Below, piece by piece: positions 28,011 to 38,087 of a stretch of 64,000 nt of DNA; position 1 is the first letter of the stretch, and every line of letters begins with the position of its first letter. The stretch comes from DAOUJI01 sp965197415 (lineage in GTDB: Bacteria > Chloroflexota > Dehalococcoidia > Lucifugimonadales > JAGWBF01): contig OZ240207.1 of NCBI GenBank assembly GCA_965197415.1, positions 1,736,001-1,800,000 on the forward strand, written 5' to 3'. Under the pieces are notes generated by a model, which was not told where the DNA came from, did not search any database, and saw only the letters and a program-made list of their open reading frames with translations. The translations under genes were made by a program, and so were the position numbers.

Positions 28011-29936
28011 ATGACTCTATCCCGGAACGAATTTGCTTCAGGGATGAATATCGGAGCAAATAAGTTGACGCTCCGGTGGGGCCTGGCCATTCTTTTGGTC
28101 GCTTCTCTGCTCATGCTTGCCGCATGCTCGGACGACCCCCAACCGGCTACACCCACTCCTCAACAGGCCACCGCCACTCCCGTGCCAAACACACACACTC
28201 CCGTGCCTGCAACACCCACTCCCGAACCGGATGTCGTCGACCAACTCAAAAAGAACGCCGAAGAGTTCGAATACGCTGTCGGAAAGCATGGCGGAACACT
28301 CACGTTCGCCACAATTTCCGAACCGCTCACCTTCAACCTGGCCATTGCCAACGACGCCTCGTCGTCGGGGGTGCTGGGATCCCTCTTCGAGGGACTGACC
28401 GAGGTCTCGTGGCTCACCGACGAGGTGGAACCGGCCCTGGCGGAGTCCTGGGCCCGTTCGGACGACGGCTTGACTTGGACATTCTACATTCGCAGGGACG
28501 TCACCTGGCACGACGGAGAACCCTTCACCGCCCACGACGTGGACTTCACGTTCAACCGCATTATCTACAACGACGACATACTCGCCAGCAGCCGCGCTAC
28601 ATTCCAATTCCGCTCTATAGACGAGGAGACCGGCCAGTGGCAGGAGTCGCCTATGACGGTCAGAGCATTAGACGAATACACGGTCGAATGCGTCCTCCCT
28701 GTGCCATTCGCCCCGTTCCTCCGCTCTATGGGGACGGCTATATACCCAAGGCACATCCTGGAGAAGCACGTAGACGACGACTCTTTTACCGACACGTGGG
28801 ACGTCGAAACAGACCCGGCGGAGATTATCGGCACTGGCCCCTTCACCATCGAAAGCTACGAACCCAGCGCCAGCGTTGTCATGCGCCGCAACCCCGACTA
28901 CTGGCTCAAGGACGAAGCGGGAAACAACCTGCCCTACCTGGACCGAATCGTCCACAACATCGTTCCTGACTTGGAGACCGAGCTGGCCAAGTTCCTGGCG
29001 GGCGAGTCCGACTCCCACGGGGTTCTGGGAGAGGAATTCGCGGAGTTGGAACCTCAACAAGAGGAAGGCAACTTCACAATATACAAGCGGGGCCCCGCTT
29101 TCGGCACAACATTCCTCGGGTTTAACATGAACCCCGGCAAGAACTCTGAGACCGGTGACCCCTACATAGCGCCCGAGAAGTTGGAGTGGTTCCAGAACAA
29201 GGAGTTCCGGCAGGCCGTCGCCCACAGCATAGACAAGGACGCGATCATTGACGACGTACATCACGGCCTCGGCTACCCTCAGTGGGCCGCCATTAGCCCG
29301 GCCGCAGGCGACTTCCACAATCCGGACGTGCGGAGATACGAATACGACCTGGACAAGGCCAACGAAATCCTGGACGGCATGGGGTGGACCGACACAGACG
29401 GGGACGGCATACGTGAAGACGGCGAGGGCAACTCCATAGAGTTTTCACTGGTGACCAACACGGGAAACAGTGTCCGTGAAAGGTCCGCCGCCATTATCAG
29501 CAGGGGCATGGAGCAAATAGGCCTCAAGGTGGACTTACAGCTTCTCGAGTTCGGCGACCTCGTATCCCAGTTGACCGCATCCTACGACTGGGAGGCTATG
29601 GTCATCGGTTTCACTGGCGGCACCGAACCCCACGGCGGAATCACATTCTGGCACAGCAGCGAGAACCTGCACCTGTGGAACCCAAACCAGCCGCAGCCAG
29701 CCACGGAATGGGAAGCCGAAATCGACGAGTTGTACATCAAGGGCAGCCAGGAACTGGACCGAGCCAAGAGGATCGGCCATTACCTCCGCTCCCAGGAAAT
29801 CGCAGCCGAGAACGTGCCGCTCATATACACCACCCTTTCAGAACGGCTGAGCGCAGTACGAAACGTCTTCGGCAACCTGACCCCAACCCTGTACGCGGTC
29901 TGGGACATCCGCTACTTGTACCGCACCGACCTGTAG
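28011..29936 (+). CDS. Peptide/nickel-type ABC substrate-binding lipoprotein (family 5)
   Basis: This encodes 641 aa from the ATG at 28011, preferred because GAGGAA lies seven bases upstream; in-frame ATGs at 27996 and 28005 are alternatives. The lipoprotein signal ends MLAAC with Cys 39, then a Thr/Pro linker. The mature part is SBP_bac_5-like, with the motifs LAESWARSDDGLTWTFYIR, WHDGEPFTAHDV, YEPSASVVMRRNPDYW and EFRQAVAHSIDK. An insertion with an acidic DTDGDGIREDGEG stretch is common in these proteins. Such proteins deliver peptides or other solutes to Dpp/Opp-type importers. No permease or ATPase is adjacent; the only permeases in the window are at 47.5-49.4 kb. Confidence 0.9.
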   Translation: MTLSRNEFASGMNIGANKLTLRWGLAILLVASLLMLAACSDDPQPATPTPQQATATPVPNTHTPVPATPTPEPDVVDQLKKNAEEFEYAVGKHGGTLTFATISEPLTFNLAIANDASSSGVLGSLFEGLTEVSWLTDEVEPALAESWARSDDGLTWTFYIRRDVTWHDGEPFTAHDVDFTFNRIIYNDDILASSRATFQFRSIDEETGQWQESPMTVRALDEYTVECVLPVPFAPFLRSMGTAIYPRHILEKHVDDDSFTDTWDVETDPAEIIGTGPFTIESYEPSASVVMRRNPDYWLKDEAGNNLPYLDRIVHNIVPDLETELAKFLAGESDSHGVLGEEFAELEPQQEEGNFTIYKRGPAFGTTFLGFNMNPGKNSETGDPYIAPEKLEWFQNKEFRQAVAHSIDKDAIIDDVHHGLGYPQWAAISPAAGDFHNPDVRRYEYDLDKANEILDGMGWTDTDGDGIREDGEGNSIEFSLVTNTGNSVRERSAAIISRGMEQIGLKVDLQLLEFGDLVSQLTASYDWEAMVIGFTGGTEPHGGITFWHSSENLHLWNPNQPQPATEWEAEIDELYIKGSQELDRAKRIGHYLRSQEIAAENVPLIYTTLSERLSAVRNVFGNLTPTLYAVWDIRYLYRTDL

Positions 29937-30034
29937 GGGGGCGTCCGGAAATTAGGCAGGGTTAAATAGCCTGTCCTCCGACTGCGTGTCGTTGGGGACG
30001 AAGCAACGTCCGCTAAAAAGACGTGGATTATTCG

Positions 30035-30064
30035 TTGCATAGTTTTGGGTTCCGGTGATAAATT
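30035..30064 (+). promoter_or_regulatory. Possible promoter of the GH15 gene
   Basis: TTGCAT (30035-30040), an 18-bp spacer and TAAATT (30059-30064) lie 40 bases before the GTG at 30104. Confidence 0.4.
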
Positions 30065-30103
30065 CACCTAAGCCAACCAGAACCGCACCAAGCCTCATCA
30101 AGC

Positions 30104-31945
30104 GTGTATAGTTACGGACTTATAGGCAACATGTCCTCTGCGGCGCTTGTCGGAACCGACGGCTCCATCGACTGGTGTTGCTTTCCGCGATTCGATTCCC
30201 CCAGCGTTTTCGCCGCCATCCTTGACCCTGACGTCGGCGGCCATTTCCGAATCAGCCCCACCGGCACAATCATCGAGACGCGGCAGGAGTACGTAGCCGA
30301 CACCAACGTCCTCCAAACTACTTTCCGCACGGCCTCTGGGATCGTTTCGGTCACCGACTTCATGCCTGCCCCCGCTGACCACGACGACAACCCGGAAACC
30401 CCTCCCGAAGCTCCATACGAAATTCATCGAATAGTGACTTGCCTGGTAGGGAATATGGAGCTGCGCTGCGATTTCCAGCCCAGGCACGACTACGCCCGCA
30501 CCGTCCCCAGCTTCCGATCGCTGGGCGGCGACTCCAGCGGGGGCGCAGTCCAAGCCCGCGGCGGCCGTCAGACGATGACCTTGCTGGCCGACATTCCCTT
30601 GCCCTTCGACGACCGGGGAGTCGTGTGCAATTTCACCCTCACAGAAGGACAAACAGCCACCTTCGTGCTGTCGTACGGGCACGGGCGCCCGGCCAGCCTG
30701 GGACGGCGGCGCACCTCCGAAAAACTCGACCACACGCAACGATACTGGCGGGGGTTGGTGGACAGAATGAACTACGAGGGACTGTGGCGAGACTCCGTTG
30801 TCCGCTCGTTCCTGGCTCTTCACCTCATGATGTACCAGCGCACCGGAGCCATTGTCGCCGCGCCCACCACCAGCCTGCCGGAGACCATAGGCGGTTCCCG
30901 CAACTGGGACTACCGCTTCTCATGGCTGCGCGACACAGCATTCACCGTGGATGTCCTCTATCGTTTGGGAGACTCCTACGGGGCCGATCGCTACATGCAC
31001 TGGCTCTTGGACCAGTGCCAGTTAGGCCAGCGGAAAACTCGGATCGTCTACGGCATCAGCCCGACTTCATCGCTCCAAGAATACACTCTCGACCATCTGA
31101 GCGGATACGAAAACTCTCGTCCTGTCCGCATCGGCAACGCCGCAGCCGACCATCTGCAAATGGACGTTTTCGGCGAAGTCATCCTCTCCATCCATTCCCT
31201 GCTGGTGCTTCGCGGAGAGATTCCGGAGGAAGCCTGGGATCTGGTCCGCTCTCTGGCGGAAACCGTGATGGGCAATTGGCAGCGAAAAGACCGGGGGGTG
31301 TGGGAAGTGCGCGGCGACCAGCAACACTTCGTGTACTCCAAAGTGATGTGTTGGGCGGCTCTCGACCAGGCAGCCTACATTGCCGCCGCTACGGGGCACA
31401 GAAGGTTGTACAGGCGTTGGTCTCTAGCCGCCGACGGGATAAAGACCGAAATCCTGGACCAGGGATGGAGCTCCTCCAAGCAAGCGTTCCGCCAACGGTA
31501 CGGCTCCGACGCCCTGGACGCTTCCAACCTGGCGATACCCTTCCTGGGGCTGATACCGCGCGACGACCCTCGCATTCGGCAAAATGTAGACGCCATCGAG
31601 CGGGAGCTGACCGAAGGGCCACTGGTCTGGCGCTATCTACCGGAAGAGACGGACGACGGGCTGGAAGGCCAGCGGGAGGGAGCCTTCACTCTGCTCAGTT
31701 TCTGGCTGATTGGAAACCTTATTTACACCGGGCAGACGGACCGTGGTTTAGACTACTTCCACGAAATGATCACCAAGCGCGCCAACCACCTGGGACTTTT
31801 CGCCGAAATGTTCGACCCCGTCATCGACCGGCAGTTGGGCAACTTTCCCCAAGCCTACTCCCACACCGGCCTGATTCACACCGCTCTGAACCTCTCCGGC
31901 TTTATCGCCGATACTCCCACGAGGCGCATCGATCCTGTCGAATAG
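30104..31945 (+). CDS. Glycoside hydrolase family 15 protein (glucoamylase/trehalase-like)
   Basis: This encodes 613 aa from GTG. The N-terminus (YGLIGNMSSAALVGTDGSIDWCCFPRFDSPSVFA) is the typical beta-sandwich start of bacterial GH15 enzymes. The (alpha/alpha)6 catalytic part carries NWDYRFSWLRD, GVWEVRGD (Glu 401, the expected general acid) and GQREGAFTLLSFW (Glu 525, the expected base). Family members hydrolyse alpha-glucosidic bonds in maltodextrins, dextran or trehalose; the substrate here is undetermined. No signal peptide is seen, so it is probably cytoplasmic, fitting storage-sugar or trehalose turnover. The ribosome-binding site is weak. No sugar-metabolism partner lies next to it. 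Confidence 0.9.
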   Translation: MYSYGLIGNMSSAALVGTDGSIDWCCFPRFDSPSVFAAILDPDVGGHFRISPTGTIIETRQEYVADTNVLQTTFRTASGIVSVTDFMPAPADHDDNPETPPEAPYEIHRIVTCLVGNMELRCDFQPRHDYARTVPSFRSLGGDSSGGAVQARGGRQTMTLLADIPLPFDDRGVVCNFTLTEGQTATFVLSYGHGRPASLGRRRTSEKLDHTQRYWRGLVDRMNYEGLWRDSVVRSFLALHLMMYQRTGAIVAAPTTSLPETIGGSRNWDYRFSWLRDTAFTVDVLYRLGDSYGADRYMHWLLDQCQLGQRKTRIVYGISPTSSLQEYTLDHLSGYENSRPVRIGNAAADHLQMDVFGEVILSIHSLLVLRGEIPEEAWDLVRSLAETVMGNWQRKDRGVWEVRGDQQHFVYSKVMCWAALDQAAYIAAATGHRRLYRRWSLAADGIKTEILDQGWSSSKQAFRQRYGSDALDASNLAIPFLGLIPRDDPRIRQNVDAIERELTEGPLVWRYLPEETDDGLEGQREGAFTLLSFWLIGNLIYTGQTDRGLDYFHEMITKRANHLGLFAEMFDPVIDRQLGNFPQAYSHTGLIHTALNLSGFIADTPTRRIDPVE

Positions 31946-32079
31946 CCTCTCCTTCACTGGGAACAGCGTTCCTAGTGGATGGCCGAAGGCGGTCTCCTGA
32001 GTGAGATTCCCTCCAACGGCTTGAAAAATCTTCAAAGTCGCTGACTTCGAACCAATGACCTCGCATACGGAGGTGAGCA

Positions 32080-32916
32080 ATGGGCAGACTGGATGGCCAG
32101 GCGGCCATCGTCACAGGCGGCGCTCAGGGCATCGGAGGCAGCTGTGCACGGCGGCTCGCCGAGGAGGGGGCCAAGGTGCTGATTGCCGACATAGACGCCA
32201 CTGCGTCGGAAGCCAACGTTGAGACCATCCGAAGGCAAGGCGGCATGGCTGAGAGCATCCGGGCCGACCTGGGACGACACGACGATATCAAAGCCATGAT
32301 CGACCGGGCAACCGAGCTATGGGGCAGGCTGGACATACTGGTCAACAATGCCTACAGCCCCGCTCATGGCGGCGGGGAAGGGAGCGCCCTTGAAGTCACG
32401 GAAGAAGCGTGGGACGTTGGAATGTCCCTGCTGGTGAAGTCCATTTTCCTGGCAGCCAAGTACGCCGTCCCAGAGATGAGTAAGATGGGCGCCGGCAGCA
32501 TCGTGAACATCTCGTCCGTCCATGGTCTCCTTACCGCCCCCGGAAAGCTGGTCTATGAGGCAGGCAAGTCGGCAGTCATAGGTGTAACCAGGCAGATGGC
32601 CACAGACTTCGGACCGATGGGCATCAGGATCAACGCCATCTGCCCCGGCCACATCGTCACGGAACGCCTCCGGGCCGATTGGGACGAAAATCCGTCGGGT
32701 GAGCGGTTCTTCGAGGACCAGTACCCGTTGAGGAAGCTGGGCAAGCCGGAGGACGTAGCCAACGCTGTGGTGTTCCTCAGTTCAGACGAGGCGACGTTCA
32801 TCACCGGCCACGCCCTGGTAGTGGACGGCGGGCTGACCATACAGCTCCAAGAGGACTTCGGCGTCCGGCAAGCCAACTATATGCTTGAACACCCGGACAC
32901 CCGACTGCCGTACTAA
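32080..32916 (+). CDS. Short-chain dehydrogenase/reductase
   Basis: This encodes 278 aa with GGAGGT seven bases before the ATG. It is a classical SDR: cofactor motif TGGAQGIGG (residues 12-20), LVNNA(Y) motif, NISSVHG with the catalytic Ser, and the YEAGK pair (Tyr 159, Lys 163). Asp at the end of beta-2 (ADIDA) suggests NAD(H) over NADP(H). The C-terminal FITGHALVVDGGLT is typical of FabG-like members. The substrate cannot be assigned; neighbouring genes are unrelated. The promoter was not identified. Confidence 0.92.
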   Translation: MGRLDGQAAIVTGGAQGIGGSCARRLAEEGAKVLIADIDATASEANVETIRRQGGMAESIRADLGRHDDIKAMIDRATELWGRLDILVNNAYSPAHGGGEGSALEVTEEAWDVGMSLLVKSIFLAAKYAVPEMSKMGAGSIVNISSVHGLLTAPGKLVYEAGKSAVIGVTRQMATDFGPMGIRINAICPGHIVTERLRADWDENPSGERFFEDQYPLRKLGKPEDVANAVVFLSSDEATFITGHALVVDGGLTIQLQEDFGVRQANYMLEHPDTRLPY

Positions 32917-33338
32917 GACTGCAGCCGCCGTCAGTGAGTATAAACTCCTGGACTTATAGTCCACGACCGTCCACAATCCGACCGTAATCGGCCACCGGTC
33001 AAGTCGATGCCGAACAGGTCAGCGTCGATCCCGGAGATGCCGTAGATAAGGATGCAGTTGTGGCGCCGGGCGCGCAACGGAGGCATGACGGAATCGGACC
33101 TGATATTATTGCGGAATCTGAAAATCCAGAACAAATAGGGCAATTGTTGCCTTACAAGTCGAAAGGGTTGGCCGAACCGATTCCATCGGAGTTGCGCGGC
33201 CTCTCCGATAGCCCGTTGGGCAACTCTTTCCGTCTACCAGAATCGATTGGCAATAACTCTCCAGCGCTTGAACCTGTTCCGGGCTACCGCACTCTCTGAG
33301 GACTTCTCGATGTCGACGAATTGAAGGGAGGGGGAAGT
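32917..33338. other. Non-coding gap, possible gene remnant on the minus strand
   Basis: No convincing gene is present. A minus-strand frame over 32931-33080 reads RRHNCILIYGISGIDADLFG, which has natural-looking composition but no stable start. A 17-codon plus-strand frame at 33084 has GGAGGC directly before its ATG. Neither is supported well enough to call. Confidence 0.3.
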
Positions 33339-35186
33339 ATGACACTGAAGCGGCTTTGTAGCCGCACGACGTTCATAGCCGCTCTAGTCGTACTTGCCGT
33401 ACTGTCCACCTCCCCCACGGCAATGACGCAGTCGGCAGAGGACGACGATGCTCAGGAGATGCTTCCAATACCGATCTATGATAAATGTGTCGAGGTATGG
33501 CCGATAGAGGGCGGCCCTCCAGTTATTGACTGCCAACAGACAAAAGTTGGGGATATATCGCATACGCCCGCACTGGTCGGCCCAATGTACGCGAAAGACA
33601 ACGCGTTTACGTTGGCGTTGGTGGACGAGTTGAGCCAGTACGGGACGGAATACCGGATTACCGCTTCCGATGGCGAAAGGGGCGGTAAGACCGTTTCGAA
33701 TTGGAGCGCGTCGCGGTGCAGGAGATTTGAGGGACTTCGCCAATACGCCTGGCATAGATTCGAGGTAGTGGCTAGAAACCTTAACGGGTTGGAGACGGAA
33801 CCGCTCATACGTTGGATGTACTACCCCGGCGCGCCTCCTGAGACCCAGACCCCACCCGACGATCCCTGGCTTGCCAGTCGAATCGAGGACGTAGTCGCAA
33901 TATACAACCTCACGGCGCAAGCTCGGGAGATGATATTAGAAATCCCGATGGTCGTACACAGAAACGAGCCTGGCTCTGCAGGGTACTGGGGTCCGAATCG
34001 GGGGGTCGCCATCGGCCATATCAGCCACCCATGGACGTTCTTACACGAGTTTATGCACGCCTTCTGGGAGCATTGGGACGGATTTCCCCTGCCATGCGAC
34101 CAGATGAACGTCTACACGTTCAGGCGAGACCTCGCGGAGTTCATCCTAATGTTCCGGGTGTTCGACCGCACGGAAGACGTAAACCCTTGGGAAGATTGGC
34201 GTCCGTACTACAACAACCTCATCGCAGACTTCGGCCACTACTCAGGCCCCAATGACGAAACGGCATGGGAACTGCTCGATGAGGTGTTCAAGGAGGGAAG
34301 CCACTTCAGGAACGACATATGGAATGTAGCATACCACGTAGCCGACACGGACCCCCCAATGCTCGTGAGCGGCAAGCTTCATCTAATACCGCCGCCATTG
34401 CGCCCCTACTTCGAGGGGTTTATCTCTCCTGTCGAAGAAGCCGAGCCGACCACCTGGCACGACAACCTTGAACTGTACGCCACTCTTACGAGGGAGGATC
34501 GTCGGCTTATGGACTTTGCCTCTCGAAACCACCCCCGGCTCTTTGATCATTCCGCCTACGACATTGTTTTTGACCCCAGCAAGTCTCTCACAGCCCTCCC
34601 GGCACCGTTCAGAGATCTGGTAAGGGGAGCGGACCGCCAGGCACTTGTTGACTTCGTGAATACGCTGGAGGACATCTCATGCAATGCCGACTGCGAAAAG
34701 CTATGGAACGCAGCCCCTTCGTATTGGGCCCACTACTCGTATGAGAACCTTATCCGCTCCCTGCTGTACACGGACGAGATTGGCATTGATACAGGCATCG
34801 AGCTTGAAGAATCAAATTGGAACGCACTTCGCCGGGCGCTGGAAGTATTGCCTGCCTGTGGAGAGACAAGCATCGACGATGCCCACGCGCTTATAAGCTC
34901 CCTGGCGGGGATCACCGAAGCCCAGCGAGCCGCCCTCCTTCAAGCCCTCATGGTGAGTAAGCGTGACCGGTCGCTATGCGATATCTGGGGTGGTCAGGAT
35001 GTGGTCACCAACGAAATCCGTAACCTGAGCAAGATAGATTCACCCAAAGTCAGCGACTGGTATAACTTGCCCGATATTCACCCACGTCCGGAGTGCCTTG
35101 CGGGGCACGGTTGCCCTTCGCTGTGGGCCGACCCCCAACTGGCCATTGAGCTGGAACGCCGATGGAAGGAACTCTATGGGGACTAG
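33339..35186 (+). CDS. Exported protein with HExxH metalloprotease-like motif
   Basis: This encodes 615 aa from the ATG at 33339, which follows GGGAGGGGG; an in-frame TTG at 33321 is less likely. A signal peptide covers residues 1-29 (hydrophobic FIAALVVLAVLS). Residues 60-165 resemble an FN3-like module. The central region has LHEFMHAFWEHWDGF, with His 236, Glu 237, His 240 and a further His 245. This is a zinc-protease signature, although the third ligand is not certain. Two C-terminal helical segments carry paired Cys residues (ISCNADCEKLW and LAGHGCPSLW). I do not recognise a named family. A secreted zinc peptidase is a reasonable inference, and a subtilase gene follows 111 bases downstream on the same strand. 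Confidence 0.75.
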   Translation: MTLKRLCSRTTFIAALVVLAVLSTSPTAMTQSAEDDDAQEMLPIPIYDKCVEVWPIEGGPPVIDCQQTKVGDISHTPALVGPMYAKDNAFTLALVDELSQYGTEYRITASDGERGGKTVSNWSASRCRRFEGLRQYAWHRFEVVARNLNGLETEPLIRWMYYPGAPPETQTPPDDPWLASRIEDVVAIYNLTAQAREMILEIPMVVHRNEPGSAGYWGPNRGVAIGHISHPWTFLHEFMHAFWEHWDGFPLPCDQMNVYTFRRDLAEFILMFRVFDRTEDVNPWEDWRPYYNNLIADFGHYSGPNDETAWELLDEVFKEGSHFRNDIWNVAYHVADTDPPMLVSGKLHLIPPPLRPYFEGFISPVEEAEPTTWHDNLELYATLTREDRRLMDFASRNHPRLFDHSAYDIVFDPSKSLTALPAPFRDLVRGADRQALVDFVNTLEDISCNADCEKLWNAAPSYWAHYSYENLIRSLLYTDEIGIDTGIELEESNWNALRRALEVLPACGETSIDDAHALISSLAGITEAQRAALLQALMVSKRDRSLCDIWGGQDVVTNEIRNLSKIDSPKVSDWYNLPDIHPRPECLAGHGCPSLWADPQLAIELERRWKELYGD

Positions 35187-35297
35187 CCCGTATCATCGCA
35201 TTCCCACCCGTTCAGGGCCGGGACGCTCATACTCCAAGAGCCAGTCCACCAAAGAGTCGGGCGCACTGATGTCACCGCTCCTGTAGGGCATATAGGA

Positions 35298-38087
35298 ATG
35301 CGTCTTTACAACTTAAACCGTCTATTCCCTGACAACGGCGTACGAATGTCCTCACCGTCGTCCATAACGACGGTTTTCCTACTGACGGCTTCCCTGACCT
35401 TATGTCTCATCCTAGGAGGGGGCGATGTAGGCGCACAAGAGGCAGTGGACGACCACGGCGACACGTTTGCCACTGCAACCCCTGTGGCAGTAGGAACTTC
35501 TACGTCTGGGCGCATCGACCCTGGCAACGACATGGACGTCTTCAAAATTGACCTTTCTCGCGCGTCTAGGACCACGGATTTGTGGGCGTACACAACCGGA
35601 GAACACGACACCGTTGGAGGGTTGTATGACAGCGATGAGAATCTCCTCGCATTCAACGACGACAGTTACACCTTGGGACATCCGACCGGTTTCAGCCTAC
35701 GTAAGGCGGTCCTTCCAGGGGTCTATTATGTAGTCGTTGCCAGCCACCGGGCGGAACCGGGAGACTACAACCTGCACTCTGAGGCGGTGAGAGACCCTGG
35801 CAGCGCCCTCAGCAGGGCCAAACGGCTGGCTCTCGATTCGCCCACTGCAGGGACGATTGGCGGGTCTAACTACCTGGATTACTTCAGGCTCGATTTAACC
35901 GAATCTGCGAGTTTAATCATCGAAGCCAGAACTTCTAATCTGATCCCTATTACCGCAGACTTGGTTGAGGCCCGTGACAAAGAAATTCCCTCGAACATCT
36001 ATTCTCTGTTTGTCATAGGCTCCGGTTTCCGGACCGTGCATGGCTTCCAGATTAGGGATGATTTTGGTCCGGGCGTACACTACATCAGGGTGAGCGGCGC
36101 CAATGGAGTTGTGCCCCAACCGGCCCCCTATACCATAGTTGCCGTCGAAGACACCCAGTACACTGCCTTCATCGAAGAGTGTGAAGCCAAGACAAGTTCT
36201 CTGGATGACCCTGAGGTCAACGACCCTCTCTATTCATGCCAGTGGGTCTTGAACAGCCCTGATGATGAGGACATCAACGTCGAACCGGTATGGGCGGAGG
36301 GAATCAAAGGCGAAGGCGTCAACATCGCTGTGGTCGATTACGGCATGGACTACAGTCAGGAAGACCTGAAAGACAACGTCGACACGGCTCTCAATCACGA
36401 TTACACCGGCAACAACGACATATATTCTCCTCTCGTACACCACGGGACGCATGTTGCCGGCATCATCGCAGCCCGGGACAACTCCGTCGGAGTTAAGGGC
36501 GTCGCCCCACGAGCTGCCATCTATGGCTACAACGCCTTAGCTGAAATGTCAATCGAGACGCTGACCGATGCCATGGCCAGAAACAGCGACGTAACAGCCG
36601 TATCCAACAACAGCTGGGGTTTCGCTGATGGTCCCTGGCTAACCTCTGCCAGTGAGTTCTGGAGAGAGGCGGTCAGGACTGGAATAACCACCGGTTACGA
36701 CGGCAAAGGGACATTTTATGTCTTCCGGGCCGGCAACGGACATATGATGGGAGACAACTCCAACCTTGACGAATACGTCAATCACTATGCCGTGACCGCC
36801 GTTTGCGCAGTGAACAGCAACGGCGTCAGAGCTTCTTACTCAGAGATGGGAGCCAACTTGTGGGTATGCGCGCCTTCCAACGACCATCCCACGGGAGGGA
36901 CTGGAGTTCTCACAACCGAGCATTCAGACCGGTATATGACGGATTTTGGCGGGACATCAGCGTCTACACCGATGGTCTCAGGAGTCGCCGCGTTGATGCG
37001 CGAAGCCAACCCGGACTTGACGTGGCGTGATCTGAAATTGATTCTCGCCGCCTCCGCCCGGAAAAACGACCCAGAAAACTCAGGCTGGGAAGACGGTGCT
37101 CAGAAATACCGGGCCGCGTCCGATTCTGGCAGGTATCACTTCAACCACGAATACGGGTTCGGAGCGGTTGATGCGGAGGCCGCGGTCAACCTAGCGAAAA
37201 AGTGGACTAATGCGCCCCCGTTAGTGGTCTCGACGACTGAGTCGGGCAAGCTGGGTTTAGAAATGCCGGACGCTTCTGCTGGTGCCCAACCCACACCCAT
37301 CGCCAGCGCAATCAAGCTGGACACAGGCATCTATTTTACCGAATTTGTCGAAGTGGAGATCGCCTTAGAACATGAGTCTTTCAGGGACTTGGAGATAGAG
37401 TTGGTGTCGCCGTCCGGAGCCGTTTCGAAACTGGCTGTTCCCTTCGACACCTCTACCGACCTAATTCCCATTTCCGATTTTGTGCCGATGTACGGCTCGT
37501 TCCGCTTCGGGTCGGCTAGACACCTGGGTGAAGACCCCAACGGCGTGTGGACGCTCCGAATCACCGACCATATTCATGTGGGAGAAGGGATTCTCCTTGC
37601 GTGGAACATCACCGTATACGGTCACGAACGCACTCCGGCGCCTCCCATAGTGGACTCGGTAACTACTGGAGTGGAAACCTTGACGGTTGCATGGACCGCT
37701 CCCAGCCAGCCCGTGGACTCCGTGGTCACGGCGTACGATATACGATATATGGAGATCGATTCGGATGAAACCGTAGACTCCAACTGGACTGTCATAGACA
37801 ACGTCTGGACAGCTGCCGGAGGCGGCGACTTGGAATACACCATCACAGGTCTGACCGCCAAGGTGCAGTACGACATACAGGTTAGGGCAATCAACTCCTG
37901 GGGAGCCGGTCGCTGGTCAGAAACTAGTACAGGAATTCCAGGTTTGAACCTGCTCAAAGAATATGACAGGAACCACAACGGCGTGATCGATCGAGATGAA
38001 GCCGTCATGGCAGTGGCGGATTACTTTAGCGGCATCATAACCAGGGAAGAGGCGATAGCCGTCATCGCCCTCTACTTCGCTGGTTGA
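35298..38087 (+). CDS. Secreted subtilisin-like protease with P-domain, FN3 and EF-hand tail
   Basis: This encodes 929 aa. A signal peptide (ends near VGAQ-E) is followed by two PPC-like beta domains (about 50-290), then the S8 catalytic domain. The catalytic triad is Asp 347 (AVVDYGMD), His 382 (HGTHVAGI) and Ser 554 (GGTSASTPMVSG). A kexin/furin-type P domain follows (about 640-775, SPSGAVSKL and NGVWTLRITD), then one FN3 module (about 778-875). The tail has an EF-hand loop DRNHNGVIDRDE with a DYF..IITREE helix pair, the same module as on the two giant cadherin-like proteins. AGGG lies nine bases before the ATG. The protein probably matures or degrades extracellular proteins. The co-oriented upstream gene encodes another putative secreted peptidase. 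Confidence 0.92.
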   Translation: MRLYNLNRLFPDNGVRMSSPSSITTVFLLTASLTLCLILGGGDVGAQEAVDDHGDTFATATPVAVGTSTSGRIDPGNDMDVFKIDLSRASRTTDLWAYTTGEHDTVGGLYDSDENLLAFNDDSYTLGHPTGFSLRKAVLPGVYYVVVASHRAEPGDYNLHSEAVRDPGSALSRAKRLALDSPTAGTIGGSNYLDYFRLDLTESASLIIEARTSNLIPITADLVEARDKEIPSNIYSLFVIGSGFRTVHGFQIRDDFGPGVHYIRVSGANGVVPQPAPYTIVAVEDTQYTAFIEECEAKTSSLDDPEVNDPLYSCQWVLNSPDDEDINVEPVWAEGIKGEGVNIAVVDYGMDYSQEDLKDNVDTALNHDYTGNNDIYSPLVHHGTHVAGIIAARDNSVGVKGVAPRAAIYGYNALAEMSIETLTDAMARNSDVTAVSNNSWGFADGPWLTSASEFWREAVRTGITTGYDGKGTFYVFRAGNGHMMGDNSNLDEYVNHYAVTAVCAVNSNGVRASYSEMGANLWVCAPSNDHPTGGTGVLTTEHSDRYMTDFGGTSASTPMVSGVAALMREANPDLTWRDLKLILAASARKNDPENSGWEDGAQKYRAASDSGRYHFNHEYGFGAVDAEAAVNLAKKWTNAPPLVVSTTESGKLGLEMPDASAGAQPTPIASAIKLDTGIYFTEFVEVEIALEHESFRDLEIELVSPSGAVSKLAVPFDTSTDLIPISDFVPMYGSFRFGSARHLGEDPNGVWTLRITDHIHVGEGILLAWNITVYGHERTPAPPIVDSVTTGVETLTVAWTAPSQPVDSVVTAYDIRYMEIDSDETVDSNWTVIDNVWTAAGGGDLEYTITGLTAKVQYDIQVRAINSWGAGRWSETSTGIPGLNLLKEYDRNHNGVIDRDEAVMAVADYFSGIITREEAIAVIALYFAG

